The notes under the pieces: model-generated
Told to the model about the DNA's origin: nothing
Databases searched by the model: none
What the model saw: the letters and a program-made list of their open reading frames with translations, nothing else
Part shown: positions 10,811 through 21,816 of the stretch, piece after piece
Layout of the letters: each line of letters starts with the position of its first letter
How positions within the stretch are numbered: position 1 is the stretch's first letter
Made by a program: the position numbers and the translations under genes
Origin: Prostheceraeus crozeri
Lineage: Eukaryota; Platyhelminthes; Polycladida; Euryleptidae
Assembly: GCA_907163375.1 (NCBI GenBank)
Contig: CAJQUW010011540.1
Span: 89,680-153,679, forward strand
Direction of reading: 5' to 3'
DNA: 64,000 nucleotides

Positions 10811-11247
10811 GCAATTTATAGGTCAAGTATAAATAAAGTGACAAGCATTTCAGTGTTTGTAAGTTAGGTAAAGTATAAAATAGTGTCACAAGCATTTCAC
10901 TGTTTGCAACGTTAGAAATATAGTTGATGTTTGTAAAGTTTGAAATCATGTTGGAATCCTTTCAGTGTTTGTAAAGTTAGAGATAATAGGTTCAATAAGT
11001 ACGTTAGAGAGTTGACTGTACTGAGGTCTAAGGATGTGATGGTCACATTAGAATTCAAGTGACTGAATGTCATCCTAATGAAGATAGAAATGTGTTTGTG
11101 GCTGCATGTGGTGCAAGAGTGTCCTCCCATTTCATTCCATTCATTATATATCCTTTCCCTCTGCATTCCATATCCGAAGATATGTGGCGGGCTTGGGACC
11201 GCTTTAGCTGCACTAGAAGGAAGTTCTTATAAGAACTCATGATGCAT

Positions 11248-11718
11248 TCACGAGGAAATGTGGTGAAACAGTGTGCTGTATGTGTGCATGATGATTTTAT
11301 GAACTAAAGAACGCCCATCACTCACTCCATCACTGAAAGAAAACATGAATGAGTTGAGATGATAGTCATTCGTATGCATGTGTAAAACTCTTACTTCATT
11401 ATCCGATATCACAATGACATCTTCACTCGCTTCCACTTCCTCACTTTCTATGTTATCACTTTCCATGTTATCACTTTCGACCGTCTCGCTCTCGCTGGTT
11501 GCCATCTCGGCCTCGCTCCCCACCGTCTCGCTCTCACTCGGAGATTCCTGCAGATCCATCATCGGGGATTCGGGTGGAGGTATGACGTTCGATTCATCGA
11601 ACAAGGAATAGTATTTCATAAAATGAAATACTATATCCTCACTCTCATCGGAGAGAAACGTTTCACCCATATAAGTAATCCTATATGGGGTAACTTGAGC
11701 AGTTGGCTTCTCGGACAT
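11248..11718 (-). CDS. Acidic Ser/Glu-rich protein with SUMO-interacting-like motif
   Basis: The best gene candidate of the 12-kb element. From ATG at 11718 the frame encodes 156 residues starting MSEKPTAQVT. Residues about 21-105 are strongly acidic, with SESETV repeated and SDN/ESE runs, ending in EDVIVISDNE: a hydrophobic VIVIS core beside acidic residues, the usual form of a SUMO-interacting motif. A TATA (TATAAAG, minus strand 11755-11748) sits about 37 bp upstream. After codon NE the DNA reads GAAGTAAGAG, a good splice donor at 11394, so the downstream part of the frame may be intron and the true protein may continue in another exon. Low-complexity acidic proteins are hard to place in a family; a regulatory or chromatin role is only inferred. 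Confidence 0.5.
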   Translation of the reverse strand: MSEKPTAQVTPYRITYMGETFLSDESEDIVFHFMKYYSLFDESNVIPPPESPMMDLQESPSESETVGSEAEMATSESETVESDNMESDNIESEEVEASEDVIVISDNEVRVLHMHTNDYHLNSFMFSFSDGVSDGRSLVHKIIMHTYSTLFHHISS

Positions 11719-11747
11719 GATTATGATAGTAAAATGCACGAGACTCT

Positions 11748-11755
11748 GCTTTATA
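11748..11755 (-). promoter_or_regulatory. TATA box of the acidic-protein gene
   Basis: TATAAAGC on the minus strand lies 30 bp before the MSEK start codon. The spacing leaves only a very short leader if transcription starts 25-30 bp downstream of the box. The 91-residue gene also has a TATA close upstream. Confidence 0.4.
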
Positions 11756-12966
11756 GGAGAATGATACAGCCTTTCAAATGTCTGGTTCGCGCAATCAAAT
11801 CGCTCTAAGCTTATGTTTGGTGGACGAAAAGGGAAGTCATATTTTCATTGACTGCCATCCTCAACCACTCAACAAACTTAGATGCATTTATCGCGTGAAT
11901 CTCCCTTCCGGTCGGATAGCAATGACCTGTGTGGGAATCAGCTAGGTGGGAGGTCGGAGATGGCGATAAGTTCCTGCATCCTTGCTCGTGGGACAGATGC
12001 GATAGATCTCTGTTTCATGTGACAGACGAGTGCCAGAGAGAGCGCGTACATCTTTGTGTTCTACTCTATCTGCCGAGAGCTAGCGCGACAGACGATCGCC
12101 AACCGGCTGCGCTGTCATTCATCTTTGTGTTCTACTCAATCTGCTGAGGGGCTAGCGAGACAACCAGGCGTCAGAGAGCACTTATGATTCTTTGTGGGCA
12201 CAGGAGGGGTTTTTTCACTGATAGGTTTTATGACAAACATTTTGAATGGTAGCGTGTTGACTATTGCAAGCCATGTTAAATGTCATGTTTTCATCGTCTG
12301 CATTCACTCAGAAAATGCTGTTTCCTACAAATTAGTTTTCTCAACAGACGTATTCATTGTGTGAGTTCAAGGGTCGAGTCGTTGAACTAAGACTTATGCG
12401 TTTCTACAGGTCTTGATATCAGCTTTCAACACGCCTGCAATCTATGAAAGTTTTACCAACATAAAGTTGTTGACATAAAGTTTCTTACACCGCAGTTCAT
12501 GTTTACGACTTTCATTTGAATGTCAGATTTGTATGTTCATCTGTCTATGATGAGTGTAAACGTTGTCACAGTTCTCCTTTATTTCCCGTAAACTAGTTGT
12601 GACACTTTTGTGTTTCACTTCATCTATCAGGTTGATTTTTATCTCACACATAATGTTTCCTATCTCATATGCATTCGACTAACAACAAGTTGCTATGTCT
12701 ATACTTGTATGCTGTCGATGCAGAATGCAAACACGCTGTTTTTATTTACAAAACACACACACATTCAATTTGATAAAGGCAAACAACACATTTAGTAAAG
12801 CTGGTACGCTAATGATTGTGACTGCAGAAACATTTCACAAAACTTTTTTCAACGTTCACTAAGTTTCACAACAACCTGTCAAAGACTTCTTACAAAACTT
12901 ATTTCAACATTTGCATTTAAGCGAACATGTGCTTCACATATTCTACACGAACGGTTAACACATGTC

Positions 12967-12974
12967 ATATAAAA
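12967..12974 (+). promoter_or_regulatory. TATA box of the right-arm 91-residue gene
   Basis: ATATAAAA lies just before the CCCTAAATCCAACCGTAG block and about 61-68 bp before the first in-frame ATG (13035). An ATGATG at 13009 lies between them in another frame and could act as a short upstream ORF of 19 codons, which weakens confidence in efficient translation. The left arm has the mirror arrangement. Confidence 0.35.
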
Positions 12975-13034
12975 CCCTAAATCCAACCGTAGAGGAGCCT
13001 AGCCTTGGATGATGAACTTTACGACCCACGCGAT

Positions 13035-13310
13035 TCAATGTCATGGAATACATACTCAACGTGTGTGACAACATCTGGTTTTATAAAACATTCAACACTT
13101 ATTCCTATCCATCTCACTTTTATATCCAACATGTTAAACTTAGACTTGGGTTCAACCACTCAAGTCATCAAAAACTTGCATGCGTTGTCTAATATTCAAT
13201 TCATTCTGTACACAGATTCGCTTTACTTCACATCCAAAGTTAATGACTACCTAACAGATGTATTCACTCTGAATTTACACTTCACCGTTTGTGAAAAGAC
13301 TGTCACATAA
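13035..13310 (+). CDS. Unknown 91-residue protein, right-arm copy
   Basis: Identical in protein to the left-arm copy. The frame stays open upstream to 13005 but without an ATG. Residues near the middle (STTQVIKNLHALSNIQF) and ILYTDSLYFTS suggest a small alpha/beta fold, which is inference only. Retention of an intact frame in both arms is expected if the arms are young or homogenised, so identity alone does not show selection. It could be a chance ORF; the TATA and the conserved upstream block argue mildly for a gene. Confidence 0.35.
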   Translation, partial: SMSWNTYSTCVTTSGFIKHSTLIPIHLTFISNMLNLDLGSTTQVIKNLHALSNIQFILYTDSLYFTSKVNDYLTDVFTLNLHFTVCEKTVT

Positions 13311-13639
13311 AAGATTTTACACACTGCAGTCCGGATCTCAACTAAGGATTAAAACTTTCTAGTGCTGTGGCGAACACTGTTTTCATATAACATTCTAAAC
13401 TCTCATTGCAGTAGAAAACTGCTTTTAGTAAACCTGATGAAGCTAATCTAACAGTCATGAAGTTTGAATTTTCTAATAGGAAACATTTGGCAACTGTCTC
13501 CAATAAAACTTTCTAACACTGTGAAAATAAGTTACAAGACAATCTACATTGTGCAGTAAAACCTTCTAAAACTTTCTAGTGCTGTGATGAGTTCGGTCAG
13601 TCATACAACGTCAATGATCAAACATTATTTTCACAAACG

Positions 13640-14500
13640 TTTGTCGCGGTAATATTATTTGACTACACTAACGCTAGCATTTCATGACACTTGTGTTTCA
13701 TAAAACGTCATGATCAAACTTTTCTAACTATACATCAACCTGTGTTGCAGTAAAACTTTTACAAACCATGATACACTTTCTGACTAGACCTACGAATACA
13801 ACGTCAATGATCAAACTTTACTTTTACAAACGTGTGTCACAGTAAAACTACTTGACTACACTAACTTTGCAAACCATGATACACTTTCTGATTAGACTTA
13901 CGAATACAACTTCAATGATCAAGTTTTCTAACTATACATCAACCTGTGCTGCAGTAAAACCTTTGTACAACATGATGAAGTTTCTGACTAGACTTACGAA
14001 TAAACGTCATGATCAAACTTTCTAACTATACATCAGCCTGTGTTACAGTAAAAATATTTGACTACACTAACTTTGCAAACCATGATACACTTTTTGATGA
14101 CACTCACAAATACAACTTCAATGATCAAATTTTCTAACTATACATCAACCTGTGCTGCAGTAAAACCTCTGTACAACATGATGAAGTTTCTGATTAGACT
14201 TACGAATAAACGTCATGATCAAACTTTCTAACTATACATCAACCTGTGTTACAGTAAAAATATTTGACTATACTAAACTTTGCTTTTACAAACCATGATA
14301 CACTTTCTGATGACACTCACGAATAAACGTCATGATCAAACTTTCTAACTATACATCAACCTGTGTTGCAATAAAACATTTGTACAACATGATAAAGTTT
14401 CTGACTAGACTTACGAATAAACCTTCAATGATCAATCTTTCTAACTATACATCAACCTGTGCTGCAGTAAAACTTTTGTACGACACTGACAAGAGCTTGT
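13640..14500 (-). repeat. Inner tandem array, right arm
   Basis: Mirror of the left inner array, with CTAACTATACATCAACCTGT recurring about seven times. Unit order and spacing match the left arm, unlike the outer array, so the two arrays have evolved differently in copy number. Confidence 0.8.
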
Positions 14501-15659
14501 TCACTAGCGAAGAGAGAATTCTGTGATGTGTTGCGTGTGGCGCATGAATGTCCTCCCTTCATTCCATTCATCATTTCGTCATCGTGATAGAGACAAGAAG
14601 AACTGATGGTTCATTCTCTCATGGTTGGCCAACTGTCGGGAGACAAGTGCAATGGAGATTTTATGAGGTAACCTGTGGCAGATAGCTAAATGTCGCCCTG
14701 GCGGTCAGAGTACAACGTTGAGACGAAACATTGCAGACATGACGCAGAGAGGTTTCACAAGGATTACCATTGCCCACGTCCCGTGCAGCTACGGACTTCA
14801 CCGCTGTCTCGAAATCACCCACAGGAAGTATCACACCGAAAATCGTGCACCGTCCATGACTTGATCGCCAGACATGAAAACCGGTGGAGTTGGTAAGAGG
14901 TTGGCAGACTTTGATCAGCTTGATAGCAAGCCGTAGAGAGCGAGCTTGATTCACCAGGGTTTTGCAATGGAGATGTTTAGAGGCCACCCATGACAAGATA
15001 GCTAAGACTCAACCGATTGGCGTTCAAAGTGCTACCTTGAGAACTGTGTCAAATGCCCAACATGAGACGACCTCCAGGGGTTTTGGTCTAAACTATGACA
15101 CACTCCCTTGCCACACTTATCACTACGGCATCGTCCGCCGTCCCGAAGGAACACCCTGTCAGTGGAATATTACAGCAAAACTCTCCATGTCTTGCTTGCT
15201 TTCAGTGAAAAGCCGCTTAGTCCATGAGAAGACTGGCTCAGATATCATGACAAATCCTTTCGTTGACTTCAGCAGGGTCGAAAACCCCAGAAAACCTCCA
15301 AAACTAGTGAATTTAAATTTTTCAACTTTTTAGCACTACTTATGAAATTTTATAAGTAGTCTATCACTTAGGGCAGGTCAATAGCAACCGAACCTTTTTT
15401 GAATCAAGTCAAACGGACTTGTAGAAGCAAAGTTACAAGCCTTTAAAGTTTTGGAGTCTTTTATGGCCTGGAGACGAAGGTCATCTCCTGGCGAACCTCT
15501 AAGTCTGACGCCTTAGCTGAGTTCAGCAATGAAATTTTCTAAGTCGCTTTCTTACAGAAACCCGGTTTTTCAGATTTCCAATGCTATCATCGGAGCTCCG
15601 GAGTTCACCTACCCCAACCCAGTCGGGAGGAGAACTGATTTCCACAAGCCGAGTTTCCA

Positions 15660-15694
15660 CTTATATAGTGTGTGGCGATCAGCTGATGACGTAA
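15660..15694 (-). promoter_or_regulatory. Inward-facing promoter-like block, right arm
   Basis: Mirror of the left block: TATATAAG on the minus strand (15667-15660), CAGCTG (15680-15685) and a CRE-like TTACGTCA (15694-15687). Together the two blocks would drive convergent transcription from both arms into the centre. Confidence 0.45.
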
Positions 15695-15739
15695 TACCCA
15701 TCATTCAAACACTAAAACCCGTCTATCTCCGGTTCTAGT

Positions 15740-17000
15740 GCTCCGATTGAGCTGGAAATACGCCATTTCCATGTAGAATTTGACGCTGAATCCGAATCTG
15801 CCCTCCATTTTCCCATCCGATGCTTCGTTTTGGCTCTACAGCCCACAGCCATCGCAAAAATTCTAACTTAGTCGTTTTTTCGCCAAGGTCCCAAATTTTC
15901 AATAACATCTCACCTCTAAACGAAGGTAGATATGAACAAGCCATGTTTTCCACTGAATTTGTCCCACTCCCAGCTTTCAAACGAGCTATGGCACGACAAA
16001 ATCCGTCCACTGGAAGCCAAGATCGAAGCTAGCTCTCCCGAGGGGGGGGGAGGTCTTCAAAACTTTTTCTCTCCGATTGAGTTGGGAAGAAGTTTCTAGA
16101 CCCAACTTTGACCAAAACGTCCGAATTTGCACTCCATTTTCCCATCCGAGCACTCCTTCATGTCGAAAAACGATTTTTCTCATCCCAAAACCTCCAACAC
16201 CTGCCTTTTCCAACTCTGACGGTTTCCTGCCATTTTCCTCCCTAAACCCAGGAAAATGAGTCCAAACTGAGCTTTCCACTGCATTTTTCTCTTTTTTAGC
16301 TTTCAAATGAGCTATTGCACGACTTTCTACGATGTCTACAACCAAAGTTCGGTAGATCGCTGCCGAGGGGGGGAGGTCAGAACTTTTTCTCTTCGATTGA
16401 GTTGGGAAGAAGTTCCTAGACGCAACTTTGACCAAAACGTCCGAATTTGCACTCCGTTTTCCCATCGGAGACCTCCATCTGCCCGAAAAACGACTTTTCT
16501 CATCCCAAAACATCCAAAACCTACCTTTTCCAACTCTGACGGTTTCTTGCCATTTTCCTCCCTAAACCCAGGAAAATGAGTCCAAACTGAGCTTTCCAGG
16601 GCATTTTTCTCACTCTTTGCTTTCAAATGTGCTATTGCACGACTTTGTGCGATGTCTACAACCAAAGTTAGAAGATCGCTGCCGAGGGGGGGGGGAGGTT
16701 AGAACTTTTTCTCTCCAATGTCGCTGGAAACATCCTTCCGAACCCAAAATTTCACGTAGAGTCCGAATCTGCACTCCGTTTTCCCATCCGAGGCCTCCTT
16801 CTGCTCGAAAAACGACTTTTCTCATCCCAACACCACCAACACTCGCCCTTTCCTCACTCACTCCCTCACACGTCACCTTCCTTCCCTTACCCGAACACTC
16901 CTTCCTTCCTTCCAGAGGGGGGGAGGGACCTGTTTCCTCCTCACGGACCCATTCCTCCCAACACATCCTTGGCGAACTCCCTTCCTGCCAGAGGGGGGGG
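15740..17000 (-). repeat. Outer tandem array, right arm
   Basis: Three clear ~320-bp units (GAGCTATTGCACGAC-type blocks near 15990, 16310 and 16630) and a partial unit nearer the tip. Runs of 7-10 G separate units. The left arm has five clear units, so copy number has changed in one arm since the arms were last identical. Confidence 0.8.
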
Positions 17001-17079
17001 GGGCTGAGTCAGCATGATGACTCATCGATGACTCATCACTGCACCGCACTGCGCTTGAATTTGGAATGGGGTTACTACT

Positions 17080-17085
17080 GAGATA
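17080..17085. repeat. Right target-site duplication GAGATA
   Basis: Exact partner of 5053-5058. Confidence 0.85.
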
Positions 17086-19066
17086 ATTTTGTTTGTTCCA
17101 AAACTTTATAATCAATGATGCTTTCATTTTGTGAAAGTGAGATGAGAACCGAGATGAACTATAATTGACCACGTTCACCTATATTTTCACAATAATTTCA
17201 CGTGTATAGTGTTGCCCAGTTCTTCCATTTATAAGCTCCACACGGTTGTGAAAACAAAGGAGATAAGTCATTAGGTACGTGGTCAAATGTATGAGTTCTT
17301 TCGCAAATACGACTGCAATGAAAAATGTGATTTTTTAGGGAGACACAAGCCATCATTTAAGACGGATTGAAATGGATTGAACACCCAATTCAGTGACCCA
17401 ACCTCGTAATTGGCGCATGTTACACAGACGGAGTGAAGGTGTAGCACATGTAATTCGTTAGAATCAGAATAGAACAGCTTTCAATTTGGTTTACTTAAGA
17501 CAGGACGCATGCAGATTAGGCTTCCATGTTTTGCAAAACGTGCTGTGATAACATATTAGTTCTGTACAATTTGAATCCATAATTTCGAAGCACGTATAGA
17601 CAATATGTAGGCCTTATCTCAATTTGCAGGATTTTGGCATTGAAGTCAAACTAAGCTTAATGAAGTCTCCAAGATTTCACATTTACAAATGGTCTTATTT
17701 TGTTCCTCATCTGTTCGTCAAGTAAGTTGTTTGGAAGTAGGTCAATATTTACTGTACTCGTATATATTAGCATAGTCAACATGCATCTAATATATTGACA
17801 GCAAGTCTAGGGTGCATTAAATAGAATACAAAGTAACAAATAACGGATAAATCTTGATGCTGCGTATTTTGTAATTCATTGTAGAAACACACCAAACATG
17901 TCTATTTCGACTGGTCGTATAATTTTGCACATTTAAATCAGCTCCAGGAGATTCCGAATTATACGTAGGCCTATTCTATTGTGAACAAGGTAAATTAAAT
18001 TAAGTGTAATTATGTGGACTCTAGTTATTCATGCAGGCTTATTTGATTGCAGTGGTAAAATAAATACTTCTCTGAACCAGTCTAATGATTGAAAATATTT
18101 TAATACGAAGAAAATGAAGAAATTTATTGCTATTTGGAATTTTTGTTAAAAGGAGAATGAAAAAGTTTAATATTTGGAATATTTATCACTAGAACTAAAT
18201 GTCATTTTCTGAAAATAATGCTTTTCCATTGCAATGTAGATTTTCATATTTATGTAGATACTCATTAATACTCATTAGATACTCAATAAACAGGCAGATA
18301 AATTACGATCTAATCTTATAAACAACTATTCTTTTTAAAGAATTTTATGTCGGTATTCTAAGTAGGCCTGCTGCTAATGAAAACAAGTTCTTTTACCACA
18401 AACCGCGCAGCAAAGCAGATGTCACCACACTTAATTGCTCAACAGTCTCGAAAAAATCGAAGCATAAAGCTTGATCTGACAAGGAGATTCACATTTTGAT
18501 GCATTCAATGAAGAATGTTAATGACAAATGGTTTGCGGTAAATCATGCAGGAAAAATACATGTATTCTTATCATGCAAATATCAGCATTCTAGTTTATGA
18601 CGATCAACATTGGTCGACTTTGATAGTCAAGCTCATACCGGTCATGCCGGCCGGGTACTGGCCAGTCATGTTAATGCCTGACCGAACTGGCCAGGCGCCG
18701 GTACTTGTCCGACTGGTATGCCGATCGGCATACCGATTCCACCTCTAATTTACCTTCTGTGAAAGAACCCAGCTGGGATGTGTCTAAGCATAGCGCTCAG
18801 CTGTGTTTTTAATCAACGCTGCCTTTTAAACGAACCGTGATAGATTGACTGTGACCGTTGACTTTTTCAGATATATCATTTCCCGTCCCTGCCCAATCTA
18901 TGGACTTCTTGGCTTGCTAATCTGCCTCCAAGTATGTCGATGTGCTTAAGAGCCCGATGTGGAGAGGGTCAAATTGTTATCAGCTGCTACTACATCATGA
19001 GCTCCAACAAAAATATTAACATGCAGCCATTCTATAAAAAAATAAATATAAACATTCCTCTAACAT
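17086..19066. other. No gene seen; AT-rich with one GC palindromic island
   Basis: No coding signal. A TAGGCCTA lies at 17966. From about 18635 to 18745 is a GC-rich patch built of CCGG-type inverted pieces, including the perfect 20-bp palindrome GGTATGCCGATCGGCATACC at 18715-18734; it may be the end of an unrecognised DNA transposon. Confidence 0.4.
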
Positions 19067-19770
19067 GGATCGACCGATGGTGCTGTCATCAGAATGTGTA
19101 TTTATCAGTATTACTGAGTACATGGATTAACCTGATGTTCTGGCGGTGAGATTGACATGCTTTGATTTAACGAAGGCATTTCATAAAATTCTGCCAAACG
19201 TCTTACTAAGCAGACTTGTTGAGGGAGGTGCAAGTGGAGGTTTCATAACATGGTTGAAAGTTATTTGACGAAGAGGTTGATTCGTATTAAAATGGAACCT
19301 GCATTTGTCCCCCCTCTCAATGTTCCGTCGGGAATCCCACAGGGATCACTGATGGGTCCTTTTATTGTATGCTGTGCTCATGGGCTCGCTCTCAGTTTCA
19401 TATTTGTCAACTGTAGTTATCCATGCTCATTATGTAAGCCTGATTGAACTGATTTGTGAAAATGTCGCATTGTGATAATTTATTGGATATTTTCGCTTGA
19501 ATTCGTCGAAATCATATGACTCTTAATTTGCGTAAGCAAATGGCACTACGATGTGGCGCTCCTTGTACGTCTATTCATCCTGATATTGAGGTTGTAAGTA
19601 AATGCAAGGTAATTGGTGTCATTTGGAATGACAAGCACAAATGACATTTGCATGTTGATGCTGTATTGAAAACTTACTCGCAGCGTTTATATACAATACG
19701 TCTTTTAAAATTATAATCTTCGTTATCGCCAGCCCAATTTGTGAATGCATATAACTCAATCATTTTGTCC
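19067..19770 (+). mobile_element. LINE RT fragment (CR1/Jockey-like)
   Basis: A second, separate non-LTR retrotransposon piece. Plus-strand frames carry RT motif A (FDLTKAFHKI, with the catalytic Asp), motif B (PSGIPQGSLMGPF) and, after a decayed motif C region, the thumb segment CKVIGVIWNDKHKW followed by RLYTIRLLK. These are in the usual order of a CR1/Jockey RT. Both the N-terminal endonuclease and the 3' end are missing, and the frame is interrupted, so it is a dead truncated copy. It abuts the left end of the P-like element at about 19778. Confidence 0.75.
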
Positions 19771-19780
19771 CAACTCTTAT

Positions 19781-20118
19781 ACCAGTTGTCCCAAAAAAGT
19801 GCCGAAAAGCGCTTATAACTTCACCAATTTCCATTCGACTCAGCTGACGTTTTGCATACAATTGTAAAATACCCACAAATTTTTGTCTGTAAAGTTTGAA
19901 GTTTGAATATTTAGTACTCTTAGAGAAAAATAGGCATAAGTTCAAATCCTGCATATTTCTCTTGGTGAAGCTCAAGATATCGGACATATTGATATCCGAT
20001 TTCCATCCATCAATCGTGATCACAGCACGTTAGTTAGTATGATCAGGGATGTCCATGAATCATAGAAAGTGTCAGGGATTTCCATTCCAACTCTCAATCC
20101 GTAGGATTTAGCGTAGGC
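19781..20118 (+). repeat. Left inverted repeat of the P-like element
   Basis: Its reverse complement can be followed through 22491-22560 and then 23770-24069, with shared blocks such as GATTGAGAGTTGG, CTAACTAACGTGCT, GATATCAATATGTCC and AATTTGTGGGTATTTT. Confidence 0.7.
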
Positions 20119-20125
20119 TGCTTTT

Positions 20126-21160
20126 CTACCGAATTAGGTTTCTGGGCATATGGCTTTCATGAGTTATAAGAACCTTTATTTCATCAATCAATTGGTTATA
20201 ATTATGGGCGGTTACACTACGGTTGCTCAATTGCTCCCGAAGTTCAAGAAAATGATCTAAATGCAGATGTGTCATCATTACAATTATCAGATATATTGTC
20301 AAACACCTGAAGATCACAAATTTTCTCTTTCCTTCAAACGAAAGTATTATAGGATAATTCTGTTAGGACTGAATTCACGATGACCTCCCTCTCTCACTCC
20401 TCTCCGTTATATCAGCAATACCCGACCAAGAAGCAGTCATGAATTTGAAATATTTATTAGACTTTTTGGGACTGTGCACCTGAATTTATGATCGGTTGAT
20501 GTAAGCCAATCATTTGTAATAAACTTTAATCAGTGGACGGGATGGAATAATAGATAGTTGGGCGTAGCGGAGGATCGGCAATGTGTTTCACTAAGAAATT
20601 GTTTGAGCTTTTGTGATCCTTCTGAACTAGTGAACGGAGAGTTCGATTTGTGACGTGATTATCTGCCATTATATAAAGTATGGATATCCACCAGAAGACT
20701 TCACAATCTCAATAGCATTCACTAAAATTTGCTTGATCAATTTTGAAGTCAGTGGAAATGCTGGAAAGAGACATAACAAATGCACGGATGGGTTTTCAAA
20801 AACAAAGGCTTTACCATCATTGATAGAATAGTATGGACTGCTGTTTTTACGCGAGTCACCAGCATGTCCGATAATGTATTTTCCGCAATATCTAAGAGAT
20901 GACAAAATCTTCATATCATCACACACCACTTGTCCAGGAGAACCTGAAAATGTATAGTTTTGCAAAGTTCTAGTGACTCTTATTCCGATACTTTCCGATT
21001 ATTCCGATATTTTGGAAGCTTTCAATGTTTTCCGCCAATGTGCGAGTAGTTGGATGTGGAAATGGAAGAAAAAATCATTTAGTAATATTTATTGTCTGCT
21101 ATCTGTTGGATTAATCCATTCAGCTACTGATTTGATCGATTTGATAATATGTCATTCATA
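20126..21160 (-). pseudogene. P-element/THAP9-like transposase remnant
   Basis: The clearest part is the frame 20965-20669. It holds VVCDDMKILSSLRY, matching the FDEM.I block with the first catalytic Asp of P transposases, then FPLTSKLIKQILVNAIEIV and SSGG. One frameshift near 20665 follows, after which IMADNHVTNRTLRSLV continues in another frame: this is the D..xxN block with the second catalytic Asp. The segment from 20317 down to 20126 may be more of the same gene. The GTP-insertion domain and the THAP finger are not recognisable. Transposase of this family cuts and pastes DNA using an RNase H fold. Confidence rests on the two linked motif blocks. Confidence 0.6.
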
Positions 21161-21161
21161 C

Positions 21162-21816
21162 CATAGAGTAGGAATATATAGGTAGAGTGTCGACTCAAAA
21201 AAGTATCTATATACAGTGAAAATTTTTATATCAAAAGATTCAGTTTTTTGTGGAGATTGCGTTCCCGTGGTCCAAAAAATTATTTGAGCACTTTCGAAAA
21301 AAGTCAAAATTTGCCAATTTATATACTACCGAGATGACTCTTCTATGTAAGTAGTATACAGCAAGTTGGATATCAAAAGGAATGAATACTTACTGATACG
21401 CATCCTAATCAACCGGAAATTAAGCTGATTATCAAGGGAACTTCATGATCCGTTTTATAATGGACGTCTTCATGAAAATGTCGACATCTCATTGTGTTTC
21501 CTTGGCTGAAATTTCTTGCTTCTAATTCATGAAAGCAATAGCAGGTCATCGAGTTGCCAATTTAACAAATATTACCTCTCCAAGGCTGTCACGAAACGGA
21601 CAATCTGTAAAATAACACCATTTCCTTCTGCTTTGCTATCATGATCAATCAATTCCGTTGTAATTTCTTCAAAACTGCATAAATGTGCATATCTCACATT
21701 AGGAAACAATTCCGATTGTATCTCCCTTGAGTTCATTTAATAAAATCGAAAGTGTATACACATTGGGGATTTAATAAATGCGGAGTTACCACTCTATCTA
21801 ATATACTTACTCTATG
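21162..21816. mobile_element. 655-bp MITE, 8-bp target duplication ATTCATAC
   Basis: The inverted tips read CATAGAGTAGGAATATATAG on the left and CATAGAGTAAGTATATTAGA from the right, continuing into TAGAGTG. ATTCATAC flanks it exactly on both sides (21154-21161 and 21817-21824). An 8-bp duplication and a C/A start fit hAT or P-type elements. No ORF. It is nested inside the P-like element and shares family with 25609-26454. Confidence 0.85.

Larger units (their letters stand above)
9860..12680. other. Central region of the 12-kb element
   Basis: This single-copy core sits between the arms. It holds the acidic-protein gene on the minus strand, two CCCTAAATCC-type inverted-repeat motifs (10301-10360, 10752-10810) and, near 10850-11150, a diverged piece resembling the right arm in the same orientation: TGTTTGTAAAGTTAG repeats followed by GTGTCCTCCCATTTCATTCC, compare 14548-14575. 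No transposase, integrase or polymerase is recognisable. The segment from about 11830 to 12600 contains no convincing ORF. Confidence 0.7.
5059..17079. mobile_element. 12.0-kb element with giant inverted arms (Polinton-like ends)
   Basis: The element is 12,021 bp: left arm 5059-9859 (4,801 bp), centre 9860-12680, right arm 12681-17079 (4,399 bp). It begins AGTAGTAACCCC and ends with the exact complement, and sits in a 6-bp duplication, GAGATA. Known facts: Polintons/Mavericks make 6-bp duplications, start with AG and often carry 1-3-bp tandem repeats at the tip, thought to reflect protein-primed replication; AGTAGT fits. Against this, Polinton arms are usually under about 1.5 kb and I see no polymerase, integrase, protease, packaging ATPase or capsid gene. 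So it is best called a non-autonomous element with Polinton-like ends, or a new class. It looks structurally whole and, from the near-identity of its arms, fairly young unless gene conversion keeps them alike. Foldback elements such as the sea-urchin TU family are an alternative comparison for the modular arms, but as I recall they use longer target duplications. Confidence 0.85.
12681..17079 (-). repeat. Right giant inverted arm
   Basis: Reverse complement of the left arm. Sampled blocks (the 91-residue ORF, a 68-codon frame, the inner array) are identical or differ by about one base in a hundred. The outer array here has three GTCGTGCAATAGCTC-type units plus an extra partial unit near the tip with long G runs (16041, 16370, 16686, 16918, 16992). 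The tip carries the same TGAGTCA/ATCGATGACTCAT block as the left arm. Confidence 0.9.
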
